Shown: positions 1 through 9,846, numbered from the stretch's first letter. The stretch: 64,000 bases of DNA from Paenalcaligenes sp021793095 (GCA_027317645.1 DAHVQS010000002.1:1-64000), one strand, 5' to 3'. Numbers and translations are program-made. The notes: generated from the letters alone by a model not told the origin.

Positions 1-35
1 CTGCAGAAGTCGCCGCTGCACAAAAATCTTCTTAA
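1..35 (+). CDS. tsf: Elongation factor Ts, C-terminal end (partial)
   Basis: Reading frame 3 gives the last ten residues AEVAAAQKSS followed by TAA at 33-35. This resembles the C-terminus of EF-Ts (E. coli ends in EVAAMSKQS), and tsf normally precedes pyrH. Only the tail is present, so the call rests on this short match and on gene order. A hairpin separates it from pyrH. Confidence 0.75.
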   Translation, partial: AEVAAAQKSS

Positions 36-61
36 TTGGGTGTCCACTCACCTGACTTTCA

Positions 62-86
62 CAAGGTGCCGTTACACGGCACCTTG
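62..86 (+). terminator. Hairpin between tsf and pyrH
   Basis: A perfect 10-bp stem (CAAGGTGCCG at 62-71, CGGCACCTTG at 77-86) with a five-base loop. The following bases are mixed rather than a clear T run, so it may be a weak or partial terminator, or an RNA stabiliser between tsf and pyrH. Confidence 0.6.
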
Positions 87-136
87 TGCTGTGTCTTATA
101 CTAGTTCCCATAACCATCATCACGAGTTTCTATGCT

Positions 137-853
137 ATGAACAACCCCTTATATGAACGCGTTTTGCTTAAATTGTCGGGTGAGGCGCTGATGGGCGATG
201 ACGCATTTGGTATTAACCGTGCCACGATTATGCGCATGACCGAAGAGATCGCTCAAATTGCTAACTTGGGTGTGCAAATTGCCATCGTTATTGGAGGGGG
301 TAATATTTTTAGAGGGATTGCACCAGGTGCTCAAGGAATGGATCGTGCCACGGCAGATTATATGGGGATGATGGCCACCGTCATGAATGCCTTAGCCCTA
401 CAAGATGCCTTGAAAAACCAAGGGGTTGATGCCCGCGTGCAATCTGCATTAAATATTGAACAGGTGGTTGAGCCTTATATTCGTCCCAAGGCTTTACGGT
501 ATCTCGAAGAAGGCAAAGTGGTTGTATTTGCTGCAGGTACTGGAAACCCTTTTTTTACTACCGATACAGCGGCCGCATTACGCGGCGCAGAGGTGGGCGC
601 TGAAATAGTCTTAAAAGCAACCAAGGTTGATGGCATCTATAGCGCTGATCCAAACAAAGATCCGGGTGCCACGCGCTATCAACGCATCAGTTTTGATGAG
701 GCGATCGTACGGCGCCTAGAAGTCATGGATGCGACGGCTTTTGCGCTGTGCCGTGATCAAAAGTTGCCTATCAAGGTGTTTTCTATTAATAAAGCAGGAG
801 CCTTGGCGAGGGCCGTATGTGGTGAGGACGAAGGTACCTTAGTGCACGTTTAA
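137..853 (+). CDS. pyrH: UMP kinase
   Basis: Phosphorylates UMP to UDP with ATP in cytoplasmic pyrimidine nucleotide synthesis; the bacterial enzyme is a hexamer of the amino acid kinase fold. Visible motifs are KLSGEAL near residues 9-15, the glycine-rich VIGGGNIFRG near 55-64, and the acceptor-site segment TGNPFFTTDTAA near 138-149. The start at 137 gives 238 residues, the usual family length, and begins MNNPLYERVLLKLSGEAL. An in-frame ATG at 86 lies on the edge of the upstream hairpin and would add 17 hydrophobic residues that are not typical of the family, so I reject it. frr follows after 15 bp. Confidence 0.97.
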   Translation: MNNPLYERVLLKLSGEALMGDDAFGINRATIMRMTEEIAQIANLGVQIAIVIGGGNIFRGIAPGAQGMDRATADYMGMMATVMNALALQDALKNQGVDARVQSALNIEQVVEPYIRPKALRYLEEGKVVVFAAGTGNPFFTTDTAAALRGAEVGAEIVLKATKVDGIYSADPNKDPGATRYQRISFDEAIVRRLEVMDATAFALCRDQKLPIKVFSINKAGALARAVCGEDEGTLVHV

Positions 854-868
854 CAATAGGAAAATGAT

Positions 869-1429
869 ATGAATCACTCTGAGATACAAAAATCCACCGA
901 AGAGCGCATGAAGCGTTCTATCGCTGCCTTGTCTAACGGTCTAGCAAAAATACGTACCGGCAGGGCCCACGCTGGTTTGCTAGATCATGTGACAGTGGAA
1001 TACTATGGATCAGAGGTGCCTGTCAGCCAGGTGGCCAATATTACTGTAGTGGACGCGCGCACGCTTAGCGTCCAAGTTTGGGAAAAACACATGGCCGAGG
1101 TGGTTGATAGAGCCATCCGCGAATCTGACTTAGGGTTAAATCCTGTGTTGGCTGGCGAAACGCTCAGAATTCCATTGCCACCGCTCACAGAAGAACGTCG
1201 CCAGGATCTCACTCGCATTGTGCGGGCTGAGGGCGAAGAGGCCAAGGTGGCAATTCGCAATCTGCGTCGCGAGGCCAACGACCAATCCAAGCGACTGTTG
1301 CGCGACAAGGCCATTTCCGAAGACGATGATCGTCGCTTCCAAGATGAAATTCAGCGCTTGACAGATAAATACGTTGCCGAGGTAGATGCCTTGGTAGCCA
1401 ATAAAGAAGAAGAGGTGATGACTATCTAA
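869..1429 (+). CDS. frr: Ribosome recycling factor
   Basis: Works with EF-G to split post-termination ribosomes. At 186 residues it matches the usual 185. Typical features are the N-terminal helix starting MNHSEIQKSTEERMKRS, the segment KIRTGRAHAGLLD near 27-39, and the C-terminal helix with KLLRD/AISEDDDRRFQDEIQ-type sequence near 140-160. It lies between pyrH and uppS, the conserved bacterial order, and is probably cotranscribed with both. Confidence 0.97.
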   Translation: MNHSEIQKSTEERMKRSIAALSNGLAKIRTGRAHAGLLDHVTVEYYGSEVPVSQVANITVVDARTLSVQVWEKHMAEVVDRAIRESDLGLNPVLAGETLRIPLPPLTEERRQDLTRIVRAEGEEAKVAIRNLRREANDQSKRLLRDKAISEDDDRRFQDEIQRLTDKYVAEVDALVANKEEEVMTI

Positions 1430-1444
1430 CCTCGCAAAGAGACC

Positions 1445-2215
1445 ATGACGGCAAGCTCAACTTTGTCCATTCCTACTGTAGGCGATGTCCCACGCCATTT
1501 GGCCATTATTATGGATGGTAATGGACGCTGGGCGACACGACGTTATTTACCCCGCACGGCTGGCCATGCGCGCGGGGTACAATCCGTGCGCCGTATATTG
1601 CGTGCGTGTGGTGAGGCAGGCGTACAATATCTGACTTTATTTGCCTTTAGTTCAGAAAACTGGCGCCGGCCCCAAGATGAGGTCTCGCTGCTGATGCGTC
1701 TATTTGTACAGACGCTGGAAAAAGAAGTCGATAAACTTGTCACGCAAGGTATTCGATTACGTATTGTGGGCGATGTGTCTGCTTTCGAGCCGGCTTTGCA
1801 AAGCCTGATCGCAGAGGCGGAAAAGAAAACGGCACATAATGACCGTTTGCATCTCACCATAGCTGCTAATTATGGCGGCCGCTGGGACATCCTGCAGGCT
1901 ACACGCCGGTTATTAGCCAAACGCCCCGAACTTATTAAGCAACCACAAGAATTCTCCGAGGATCTGTTGACTCCTCACTTGTCGATGTCCTTTGCGCCTG
2001 AGCCCGATTTGTTTATACGTACCGGCGGCGAGCAAAGGATCTCTAATTTTTTAATTTGGCAATTGGCCTATACCGAATTGTATTTCACGGAAACCTTTTG
2101 GCCGGATTTTGACGCCAAGCACCTGGCCAAGGCTTTTGAATGGTACCGATCACGCGAGCGTCGTTTTGGCCGTACCAGTGCTCAAACGGTCGCTGCACAA
2201 ACTGATTCAATTTAA
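1445..2215 (+). CDS. uppS: Undecaprenyl diphosphate synthase (isoprenyl transferase)
   Basis: Builds C55 undecaprenyl diphosphate from FPP and IPP, the lipid carrier for peptidoglycan and O-antigen precursors. The catalytic loop HLAIIMDGNGRWA lies near residues 18-30, with the metal-binding Asp in it, followed by LTLFAFSSENWRRP near 61-74 and the C-terminal RTGGEQRISNFLIWQLAYTE near 195-214. Length is 256 residues, normal for the family. It is followed by cdsA after only 2 bp, indicating tight coupling. Confidence 0.97.
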   Translation: MTASSTLSIPTVGDVPRHLAIIMDGNGRWATRRYLPRTAGHARGVQSVRRILRACGEAGVQYLTLFAFSSENWRRPQDEVSLLMRLFVQTLEKEVDKLVTQGIRLRIVGDVSAFEPALQSLIAEAEKKTAHNDRLHLTIAANYGGRWDILQATRRLLAKRPELIKQPQEFSEDLLTPHLSMSFAPEPDLFIRTGGEQRISNFLIWQLAYTELYFTETFWPDFDAKHLAKAFEWYRSRERRFGRTSAQTVAAQTDSI

Positions 2216-2217
2216 AT

Positions 2218-3102
2218 ATGCTCAAACAGCGGGTAATCACAGCAGTTGTTTTACTGGCCATTTTGGTGGGCACGATGCTCAGTGGCTATCAGTGGCCCTT
2301 TGGCCTGTTGCTCAGCCTAATAACAGCTGCAGCACTTTGGGAGTGGCTGCGATTGAGCATGGCTAACCGCTTTCACTTTTTGGCCGCTCCTATAGCCGTC
2401 GTGGCGTTTCTGTACTTTGTTTACGTGATATTTAGACACGAACAATATTTATTTGTATCGGGTGCAACAGCACCTGACGCCTGGACATTACCCCTAATGC
2501 TTTTAAGCCCAGTTGTTTTGGCTTATTGGTTATTTGGTGCTGGGTTTTTGCTGCTGATGGGTTTTAGACGCCATAAAACTCATACCGTTACGCTGAGCAT
2601 CTTTGGCATCGCAACATTAGGGGTCGCTTGGTTGGCCTTGTTGGATATGTGGTATGTGCATGGCGCTTGGTATCTGTTGTCCATGTTAGCAGTGGTTTGG
2701 TTTACTGATACTTTTGCTTATTTTGTGGGCCGTCGTTGGGGTCAGCGGCGTTTGGCTCGGCGTATTAGCCCTGGCAAAACCTGGGCAGGATTTTGGGGGG
2801 GTATGGCAGGGGCCGTTTTATGGGTGCTGTTCAGCGCTCAGTTCGCTGGTTCTTTTGGCGCGGAAATGGTCGCTCATTGGTCTTGGTTAGGGGCAGTGCT
2901 TTTTACAATGCTGCTTTCCTTTATGTCGGTTGTCGGCGATTTATTTGAGTCCTTACTCAAACGCCGTGCACGCGTCAAAGATTCTAGCGGGTTATTACCT
3001 GGCCACGGCGGAGTGTTAGACCGAATTGATGCTTTAATTCCTGTCGCACCTCTAGCTGCTTTTATTGCTGGGCCCTGGTTTGATGCCCTGTTTGTTGCGT
3101 AA
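2218..3102 (+). CDS. cdsA: Phosphatidate cytidylyltransferase
   Basis: Inner-membrane enzyme converting phosphatidic acid and CTP to CDP-diacylglycerol, the branch point of phospholipid synthesis. Its 294 residues are highly hydrophobic with about eight predicted membrane segments. The C-terminal family signature is clear: SPGKTWAGFWGG near 182-193, SVVGDLFESLLKRRARVKDS near 239-258 and LPGHGGVLDRIDALIPVAP near 260-278, with the metal-binding Asp residues. Part of the uppS-cdsA-dxr-rseP run. Confidence 0.97.
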   Translation: MLKQRVITAVVLLAILVGTMLSGYQWPFGLLLSLITAAALWEWLRLSMANRFHFLAAPIAVVAFLYFVYVIFRHEQYLFVSGATAPDAWTLPLMLLSPVVLAYWLFGAGFLLLMGFRRHKTHTVTLSIFGIATLGVAWLALLDMWYVHGAWYLLSMLAVVWFTDTFAYFVGRRWGQRRLARRISPGKTWAGFWGGMAGAVLWVLFSAQFAGSFGAEMVAHWSWLGAVLFTMLLSFMSVVGDLFESLLKRRARVKDSSGLLPGHGGVLDRIDALIPVAPLAAFIAGPWFDALFVA

Positions 3103-3119
3103 TTCACTGGTGTGTTTAT

Positions 3120-4319
3120 ATGGAAACCCAGCAGGTATGTATTTTAGGTGCTACGGGTTCAATCGGGCGTAGCACCCTTGATGTAATTGCCATGCACCCA
3201 GACCGTTTTGAGGTGTATGCACTTACTGCTTTTAACAATATCGATACGCTGGTGCGTTTAGCATGGGAAAGTCGTGCCCAAGTGGTGGTTGTCCCGGATC
3301 AAGTCGCCCTGCGCCGTTTTACGACGTTGTGGCCTGCTGGACGCTCGTTGCCAGAGATTAGGCTGGGTCAACAAGGCCTATGTGAAACTGCTGCGGATCC
3401 AGCGGTCGATACAGTGATGGCGGCAATAGTCGGTGCAGCGTGCTTGCCTTCTGTGATTTCAGCAGCGCGCGCGGGGAAAAGAATATTACTCGCCAATAAA
3501 GAAGCATTGGTTGCCGCCGGGGCAGTTTTTCTAGATGCGGTCCGCAGTGGGGGAGCCCAGTTATTACCCATTGATAGCGAACATAATGCGATTTACCAGT
3601 GCATGCCAGCAGAATTATTAGGGCAGGTGGCAGAGGCGCCGCACCCCGCCGTGAAAAAACTCATCCTGACTGCGTCTGGTGGGCCCTTTCGCGCCATGCC
3701 ATTACAACAGTTGTCCAGCGTTACACCAGAGCAAGCCTGTATGCATCCTAATTGGGTGATGGGCAAAAAGATTTCAGTCGATTCTGCGACCATGGCCAAC
3801 AAGGGTTTAGAGGTGATCGAAGCGCATTGGTTATTTTCGATGCCCGTTGAGCAAATATCAGTCGTCATCCATCCTCAGAGCGTGGTGCACTCTATGGTGG
3901 AGTATGTGGACGGTTCGGTGCTATCGCAAATGGCGGCCCCCGATATGCGTGTGCCCATCGCCTATGGGCTAGGATTTCCCGAGCGTATCCATAGCGGGAG
4001 TGCGCATTTGGATTTAGCCGCACAAAATGCCTTAGAGTTTGAAACCCCTTGTTTTGAGCGTTTTCCTGCCTTGAGGCTGGCTTTTGAAGCGTTAGGCACC
4101 TCGCAAGAGGCTTGTGTGGCTCTAAACGCTGCCAATGAGGTGGCCGTAGAGCAATTTTTACACGGCAAATTAAACTACATCGATATCGCCCAAGTAGTAG
4201 AGAAAACAATAGATCGGGTGGTGGGCGAATCGTTTGAGCCCCTAAGCACACTCGATGCCGTGCTCGCTTTAGACGAGCATGCGCGCAAATTAGCGCAGCA
4301 ATTTTGTTTACATCCATAA
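3120..4319 (+). CDS. dxr: 1-deoxy-D-xylulose-5-phosphate reductoisomerase
   Basis: Converts DXP to MEP with NADPH, the committed step of the MEP isoprenoid pathway, and so feeds the neighbouring uppS. The N-terminal Rossmann motif LGATGSIGRSTLDV is near residues 9-22. LLANKEALV near 122-130, IDSEHNAI near 151-158 and the segment NPNWVMGKKISVDSATMANK-type sequence near 210-230 carry the metal and substrate ligands. Length is 399 residues, as expected. Confidence 0.97.
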   Translation: METQQVCILGATGSIGRSTLDVIAMHPDRFEVYALTAFNNIDTLVRLAWESRAQVVVVPDQVALRRFTTLWPAGRSLPEIRLGQQGLCETAADPAVDTVMAAIVGAACLPSVISAARAGKRILLANKEALVAAGAVFLDAVRSGGAQLLPIDSEHNAIYQCMPAELLGQVAEAPHPAVKKLILTASGGPFRAMPLQQLSSVTPEQACMHPNWVMGKKISVDSATMANKGLEVIEAHWLFSMPVEQISVVIHPQSVVHSMVEYVDGSVLSQMAAPDMRVPIAYGLGFPERIHSGSAHLDLAAQNALEFETPCFERFPALRLAFEALGTSQEACVALNAANEVAVEQFLHGKLNYIDIAQVVEKTIDRVVGESFEPLSTLDAVLALDEHARKLAQQFCLHP

Positions 4320-4345
4320 TCCTCGCTGTCTCTGGTGACTAAATT

Positions 4346-5680
4346 ATGCTCTTGACCATCGTTGCCTTTGCCTTTGCGATTGGCTTGCTTGTGATTATTC
4401 ATGAGCTTGGGCATTACTGGGTTGCGCGTTACTGTGGCGTTCATGTGGAACGCTTTTCATTTGGATTTGGCAAGGTTCTGGCCAGATATACTGATAGACG
4501 CGGCTGTGAATGGGCTTTTTCTGTTATCCCATTAGGAGGGTATGTGATGATGCGTAGCCATGCCCCCGAGACGGCTAGCACGGAATATAAAAATACGACC
4601 ATTCAAAGCAAAACAGTTTGGCAGCGCATCGCCATCACGGCAGCGGGACCTGTTGCCAATTTAATCTTGGCTGTTATTTTATATGCGGTCATTGCTTGGA
4701 TGGGCACGGTAGAGCCGGTGGCTATTTTGGCTCAGCCTAAAGCCGATACACCGGCCGCAACTGCAGGTTTTCAGGCGCATGATAGGGTGCAATCTGTCGA
4801 TGAAAAACCACTTTCTACTTGGTCGGATTTTCGTTGGACAATGCTCGATAAGGTGCATAAAACTGCCCCTGTAGAGATTACTGTCACAAGCCAGGATGGC
4901 AGTGTTCAAACTCGGGTTTTAAATAATCCTCATGTCCGATTTGACAGGGGAGGCGAAATTGATCCTCTTGAAGAGCTTGGCTTTAGTCTGTTCATGCCTA
5001 GACCTAGCATTCAACAAGTGATTGCAGGGCAAACTGCAGAGCAAGCCGGTTTATTAAAGGGGGATGAAATCGTTGCTATTGATGGGCAAGCGATAGAAAG
5101 TGTAAGTGATTTTCTCGAATGGGTGCGCGCCCATCCTGATACTGTTGCTAATTTTGAAATTATCCGCCAGGGTCGTCATCAGCAATTAACCGTTCCAATA
5201 GCGGCAGTAGAAGAAGGAGGGCAGTTGATTGGGCGCGTAGGGGCAATGATCGGTGCCCAGCCACAAGTTGAAACCTCGCACGCTGGTCTCTGGACGGGGC
5301 TTACGACCGGGGTGGATCGCACTGCAAACACCTTTTGGTTCTCATTAAAGATGCTCGGCAGAATGGTCACCGGCCAGGTTTCCGTAAAAACAATCAGTGG
5401 TCCCGTAACAATTGCTGACTATGCGGGACAAACTGCGCGAGTGGGTTTAGAGGCTTATATACAGTTTTTGGCCCTGATTAGTGTTAGTATTGGTTTGTTA
5501 AATTTGCTGCCAATCCCTATGTTAGATGGCGGCCATTTATTGTATTATGCCATCGAGGCGGTGCGCGGTAGACCGCTGTCCGAAAAATGGCAAGATATTG
5601 GCCAGCGAATTGGCCTCGCAATTTTGGCTGCACTTATGGTGCTTGCCTTTACTAATGATTTTACTCGTGTACTGCAGTAA
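4346..5680 (+). CDS. rseP: RIP zinc metalloprotease RseP (site-2 protease)
   Basis: Inner-membrane intramembrane protease that cuts anti-sigma factor RseA in the sigma-E envelope stress response and clears signal peptides. HELGH places zinc-ligand His19 and His23 and catalytic Glu20 in the first membrane segment; the second metal motif LDGGH lies near residue 393. Two PDZ-like regions occupy roughly 120-290, and the last membrane segment ends near 440. At 444 residues it is full length. It lies directly upstream of bamA, a conserved neighbour whose product state feeds the same stress response. Confidence 0.96.
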   Translation: MLLTIVAFAFAIGLLVIIHELGHYWVARYCGVHVERFSFGFGKVLARYTDRRGCEWAFSVIPLGGYVMMRSHAPETASTEYKNTTIQSKTVWQRIAITAAGPVANLILAVILYAVIAWMGTVEPVAILAQPKADTPAATAGFQAHDRVQSVDEKPLSTWSDFRWTMLDKVHKTAPVEITVTSQDGSVQTRVLNNPHVRFDRGGEIDPLEELGFSLFMPRPSIQQVIAGQTAEQAGLLKGDEIVAIDGQAIESVSDFLEWVRAHPDTVANFEIIRQGRHQQLTVPIAAVEEGGQLIGRVGAMIGAQPQVETSHAGLWTGLTTGVDRTANTFWFSLKMLGRMVTGQVSVKTISGPVTIADYAGQTARVGLEAYIQFLALISVSIGLLNLLPIPMLDGGHLLYYAIEAVRGRPLSEKWQDIGQRIGLAILAALMVLAFTNDFTRVLQ

Positions 5681-5745
5681 AAAGCTCTGAGTATGTTTTA
5701 TTTTGGCCCATTTATTATGTATGGCTCAGTTCGAGGAAGCATAGA

Positions 5746-8100
5746 ATGTCGTTGAAAGTTAAATTACAAACAATAGCACGCACATTATCCCGGCTTATCC
5801 TGAGTAGTTTCTTGTTAATGCCGGCTTTGGCATTGGCGTTTACACCTTTTGTCATTCGCGACATTCAAGTCCAAGGATTGCAGCGATTGGACCCCGGGGC
5901 CGTATTTGGATACTTACCGGTAGGTGTGGGTGATGAGTTCACCGAAGAGCACGCCAGCGAGACCATACAGCGATTGTATTCAAGTGGCTTTTTCAATGAC
6001 GTCAGCATCGATGTCGCAGACGATGTCCTCGTCGTCGCCGTACAAGAGCGGCCCACCATCGCATCTATCAGTTTCACTGGGATGCGCGAATTCGACCCTA
6101 AAGCGATTACCAAAGCGTTGGCTCAGGTCGGTTTTTCAGAGGGGCGAATCTTTGACCGTTCAATGCTCGAGCGCGCTGAATTCGAGTTAAAGCAGCAGTA
6201 CCTATCTAAGGGTAAATATGCCGTTGAGGTTGAGCCCGTCATAACCCCTTTGCCACGCAATAGAGTGGGCGTTAGTTTTGATATTTTCGAAGGCGATTTA
6301 GCAAAAATTAAAGAAATTAACATTGTCGGCAACGAGGATATTTCTACTAGTGACTTGCTTGCCGAAATGGAGTTGACGACCTCAGGGGTCATGACTTGGT
6401 ACACCGGTACCGATAAATACTCGCGGGAAAAACTTGAGGGTGATATTGAGCGTATTCGTTCCTATTACCTCAATCGCGGCTATTTAGAATTTCATGCAGA
6501 GCCTCCGCAGGTCACTATATCACCCGATCGCAAAGAGATTTTTATCACCCTGACTATTGACGAGGGCAAGCCCTACGAAGTCAATCAGGTCCAATTGGCA
6601 GGTGATTTATTAGGCTTGGACGAGCAAATGCAAGAGTTGGTCACAGTGAAAGAGGGCGATACCTTTTCAGCAGAGCAGACCAATGAAACGGTGCAAGCAC
6701 TCACGGATTACTTGGGCAGCCTAGGTTATGGCTTTGCCAACGTTAATCCACAGCCAATCATGGATCGTGATGAGCAAAAAACAGATCTCACCTTCTACGT
6801 TGACCCTGGTCGCCGTGTCTATGTACGGCGCATCGAGATCGGCGGTAATGTTCGTACTCGTGACGAAGTGATACGTCGTGAAATGCGTCAACAAGAGGCC
6901 GCTTGGTACGATGAAGGTAATATTAACCTTTCTCGTGATCGCATCGATCGTTTGGGATATTTTTCCGAGGTGGATGTCCATGCTGAGCCCGTTCCAGGAT
7001 CGCCAGACCAAGTGGACTTGGTGGTCGATGTCAAAGAGCGTCCGACAGGGATGGTTAATCTGGGTATTGGTTACGGCACCACTGACAAAGTAATGCTTTC
7101 TGCAGGGATTAGCCAAGACAACATCTTTGGTAGCGGTAATAGCCTTTCCTTAGAGCTAAACACCAGTAAAATTCACCGTACGGCGGTGCTGGCGCATACT
7201 GATCCTTATTGGACGAAAGACGGGGTGAGCAAAACCACCTCTTTATACTATCGTCGGACCAAGCCCTATGACTACCGCTGGTCCGAAGGGGATTTCCAGG
7301 TTACCTCTATTGGCTTAGGCCTGAACTTTGGTGTACCGATTACTGAAAATGACACAATTTTTGTGGGCGGTAGTTTTGAGCGTAATGGTTTAGATAAACT
7401 GCATCCACGATATACGCCCGAGACATACCAGCAGTTCGTCGATGAATATGGGAAATATTCTAATGCCTTTATCTTTAACCTAGGGTGGGATAAAGACACC
7501 CGTGATAGTGCGCTCGCCCCGACAAGAGGTAGCTTTACCAGTGTTTCTGCTGATTTCTCAGTACTCGATTTAAAGTATTATATGTTGACTGCTGAGCACC
7601 AACACTATCTGCCTATCGGCCGTAGCATGACCTTGGCGCTAAATGGGTTGATAGATTACGGGCGGTCATACGGTAGCGACAAGCCTTTCCCCATCATCAA
7701 AACCGTGTATGGTGGCGGGATTGGTACTGTACGCGGGTACGAAGGTGGGTCATTAGGCCCTCGTGATCCACGAACAAATGACTTTTTGGGGGGTTCACGT
7801 CGCATCGTGGGTAATGTACAGTTATACCTACCGTTTCCGGGGGCAAGCCGGGATCGCACCTTGCGGTGGTTTGTTTTTGCTGATGCCGGGCGCGTTGACA
7901 ACACACAGTCGCCGACGTGTTACAAAGGCGCAGCACCGCACCGTGCCGATGACCCGTGTGGCTGGAAATACTCAGCAGGTGTAGGCCTGTCGTGGGATTC
8001 CCCACTGGGCCCCTTGCAGCTATCGTACGGTCGTGCCTTAAATGCCAAACGTGGCGATGAAAAACAGGCATTCCAGTTCCAAATCGGTACTGCATTCTAA
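5746..8100 (+). CDS. bamA: Outer membrane protein assembly factor BamA
   Basis: Core of the BAM complex that inserts beta-barrel proteins into the outer membrane. A signal peptide ends near ALALA at residues 27-31 before FTPFVIRDIQVQGLQRL. Five POTRA domains fill about 32-430, followed by a 16-strand barrel. The conserved lid-loop sequence VRGYEGGSLGPR lies near 665, and the protein ends in FQIGTAF with the C-terminal Phe expected of a BAM substrate. Length is 784 residues. skp and lpxD follow, the conserved order. Confidence 0.97.
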   Translation: MSLKVKLQTIARTLSRLILSSFLLMPALALAFTPFVIRDIQVQGLQRLDPGAVFGYLPVGVGDEFTEEHASETIQRLYSSGFFNDVSIDVADDVLVVAVQERPTIASISFTGMREFDPKAITKALAQVGFSEGRIFDRSMLERAEFELKQQYLSKGKYAVEVEPVITPLPRNRVGVSFDIFEGDLAKIKEINIVGNEDISTSDLLAEMELTTSGVMTWYTGTDKYSREKLEGDIERIRSYYLNRGYLEFHAEPPQVTISPDRKEIFITLTIDEGKPYEVNQVQLAGDLLGLDEQMQELVTVKEGDTFSAEQTNETVQALTDYLGSLGYGFANVNPQPIMDRDEQKTDLTFYVDPGRRVYVRRIEIGGNVRTRDEVIRREMRQQEAAWYDEGNINLSRDRIDRLGYFSEVDVHAEPVPGSPDQVDLVVDVKERPTGMVNLGIGYGTTDKVMLSAGISQDNIFGSGNSLSLELNTSKIHRTAVLAHTDPYWTKDGVSKTTSLYYRRTKPYDYRWSEGDFQVTSIGLGLNFGVPITENDTIFVGGSFERNGLDKLHPRYTPETYQQFVDEYGKYSNAFIFNLGWDKDTRDSALAPTRGSFTSVSADFSVLDLKYYMLTAEHQHYLPIGRSMTLALNGLIDYGRSYGSDKPFPIIKTVYGGGIGTVRGYEGGSLGPRDPRTNDFLGGSRRIVGNVQLYLPFPGASRDRTLRWFVFADAGRVDNTQSPTCYKGAAPHRADDPCGWKYSAGVGLSWDSPLGPLQLSYGRALNAKRGDEKQAFQFQIGTAF

Positions 8101-8151
8101 GTCAACTTAATGACAGGTTTTTTTGCAGCGTTTATAGCAAGGTAGATTTAC

Positions 8152-8706
8152 ATGACATCTAAAATAGCTTCTCAGTTTTCCGCTCTCGCACAGGCAACAG
8201 TACGTGGCAATCGTGCGCTTGTTTTTGCCGCTTTATTAGGGGCCTCCAGTTTGGTGGCTACTCCTGTAGCACAGGCACAAACTAAAATCGGTTATGTGAA
8301 TGTTGAGCGCATCTTGCATAGCTCGAACACAGCCAAGTCGGCGCAGTCTAAAATCGAGTCCGAATTCCGCAAGCGCAATGACGAGCTCGAGCGCATGGCG
8401 AACAACTTGCGTGCTGAAATTCAAAAATATGACAAAGATGCACCTGCGTTATCCGATAGCGAACGGGTCCGCCGCCAGCGCCAGCTAGAAGACTTAGAGT
8501 CTGATTTGCAGCGCAAAGAGCGTGAGTTCCAAGAGGATGTTAATCTGCGTCGCAATGAGCTGTTTTCAGACATCATTGACAAGGCCGACAGCGCAATTCA
8601 ACGTATTGCCGAGTCACAAGGCTATGATCTGATTATTACTGATGCCGTTACTGTTAGCCCGCAGGTGGACCTCACCGATGAGGTGCTAGAGGCAATTGGC
8701 GGGTAG
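8152..8706 (+). CDS. skp: Periplasmic chaperone OmpH/Skp
   Basis: Trimeric periplasmic chaperone holding unfolded outer-membrane proteins on the way to BamA. Residues 1 to about 43 carry a long N-terminal signal region ending VAQAQ. The mature part starts TKIGYVNVERILHSS, then a charged helical hairpin with many Glu/Lys/Arg over about 65-140, and the tail is SQGYDLIITDAVTVSPQVDLTDEVL. Length is 184 residues, slightly long because of the leader. The stop is directly adjacent to lpxD. Confidence 0.93.
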   Translation: MTSKIASQFSALAQATVRGNRALVFAALLGASSLVATPVAQAQTKIGYVNVERILHSSNTAKSAQSKIESEFRKRNDELERMANNLRAEIQKYDKDAPALSDSERVRRQRQLEDLESDLQRKEREFQEDVNLRRNELFSDIIDKADSAIQRIAESQGYDLIITDAVTVSPQVDLTDEVLEAIGG

Positions 8707-8712
8707 TTGATC

Positions 8713-9846
8713 ATGCCCGTTCTACTTGCACCTGAGTCAGCGCCCACACTACTAGAGCTGCTTAATGAGCTCAAAAAAAATAGTGGCCTTGATTGGGTTG
8801 TGCCAGAGACACGTACTAATTCTGAGTACGATAACGTGCGCATACGTGGCATTGGTTCTTTGCAACATGCCCAAGAATATGAGCTTAGTTTCCTGGCCAA
8901 CCCAAAACTACAGGATCAGCTTCACGAGACTCGGGCTGCAGCGGTTTTTTTGCGCGCAGAGGATCTTAAGGCTTTAAAACAAGCAGGCATTCAATATTCA
9001 TTCCTGCCTATTCTCTGTGAGTCGCCTTATTTTGCCTATGCGCTGCTTGCTCAGTGGTTTGAGCAGTTTAGACTCAGGCAGTTGCCTAAGGCACATCACC
9101 CCAGTGCTCATATCCACCCCTCTGCAGAGATTGGCCAAGGGGTGCATATAGGGCCGCACGTCGTGATTGAAGCCAATGCACGCATTGGCAACGGCTCACG
9201 TATCGAGGCCAATGTCTATGTAGGGGCTGGGGTAATCATAGGTGCAGACTGCCATATACACCCAAATGTGGTGCTCTATCACGAGACCACAATAGGGGAT
9301 CGCTGTATTATTCATGGCGGCGCTGTGCTTGGCGCAGATGGTTTTGGTTTTGCCCCACACCCCCAGCACACTGGTCAATGGGCTAAAATCGCCCAGTTGG
9401 GGCAGGTAGTTGTTGGTAATGATGTCGAAATTGGCGCTAACACAACCATTGATAGGGGTGCTTTGGACGCTACCCAGATAGGTGATGGCGTTAAATTAGA
9501 CAATCAGATTATGGTTGGTCACAACGTCACCATTGGTGAGCATACCGCCATCGCTGCATGCGTGGGCATTGCGGGTTCGACCCAAATAGGCGCACGATGC
9601 ATTATCGGTGGGGCAGCAATGATTTCAGGTCACCTAATTATTGCTGATGATGTTCAAGTGTCGGGGGGGACTGCGATTACCTCCTCAGTGACTGATGCAG
9701 GTCGCATGACTGGCGTCTATCCATACCAAGAACATCGTCAGTGGCAACGTAATGCCGCCGTTATTTCCCAATTATCCACGTTGCGAAAGCGGATTCGCGA
9801 TTTAGAGCGCGCACTCCAAGATTTAGCAACAGAGACAAAAAAATAA
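8713..9846 (+). CDS. lpxD: UDP-3-O-(3-hydroxyacyl)glucosamine N-acyltransferase
   Basis: Third step of lipid A synthesis, adding the amide-linked hydroxyacyl chain. After an N-terminal uridine-binding domain the protein shows left-handed beta-helix hexapeptide repeats from about 115 to 330 (IGQGVHIGPHVVIEANARIG and similar). The catalytic His region is LDNQIMVGHNVTIG near 263-276. The C-terminal helix is RKRIRDLERALQDLAT. I start at ATG 8713; a TTG at 8707 is in frame but abuts the skp stop. Length is 377 residues, longer than E. coli LpxD (341). Confidence 0.95.
   Translation: MPVLLAPESAPTLLELLNELKKNSGLDWVVPETRTNSEYDNVRIRGIGSLQHAQEYELSFLANPKLQDQLHETRAAAVFLRAEDLKALKQAGIQYSFLPILCESPYFAYALLAQWFEQFRLRQLPKAHHPSAHIHPSAEIGQGVHIGPHVVIEANARIGNGSRIEANVYVGAGVIIGADCHIHPNVVLYHETTIGDRCIIHGGAVLGADGFGFAPHPQHTGQWAKIAQLGQVVVGNDVEIGANTTIDRGALDATQIGDGVKLDNQIMVGHNVTIGEHTAIAACVGIAGSTQIGARCIIGGAAMISGHLIIADDVQVSGGTAITSSVTDAGRMTGVYPYQEHRQWQRNAAVISQLSTLRKRIRDLERALQDLATETKK

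Noticed and set aside
3892..4317. A 141-codon open frame antisense to dxr
   Set aside because: The sense strand encodes a clear dxr C-terminus; the antisense protein is rich in Arg, Cys and His without structure or motif.
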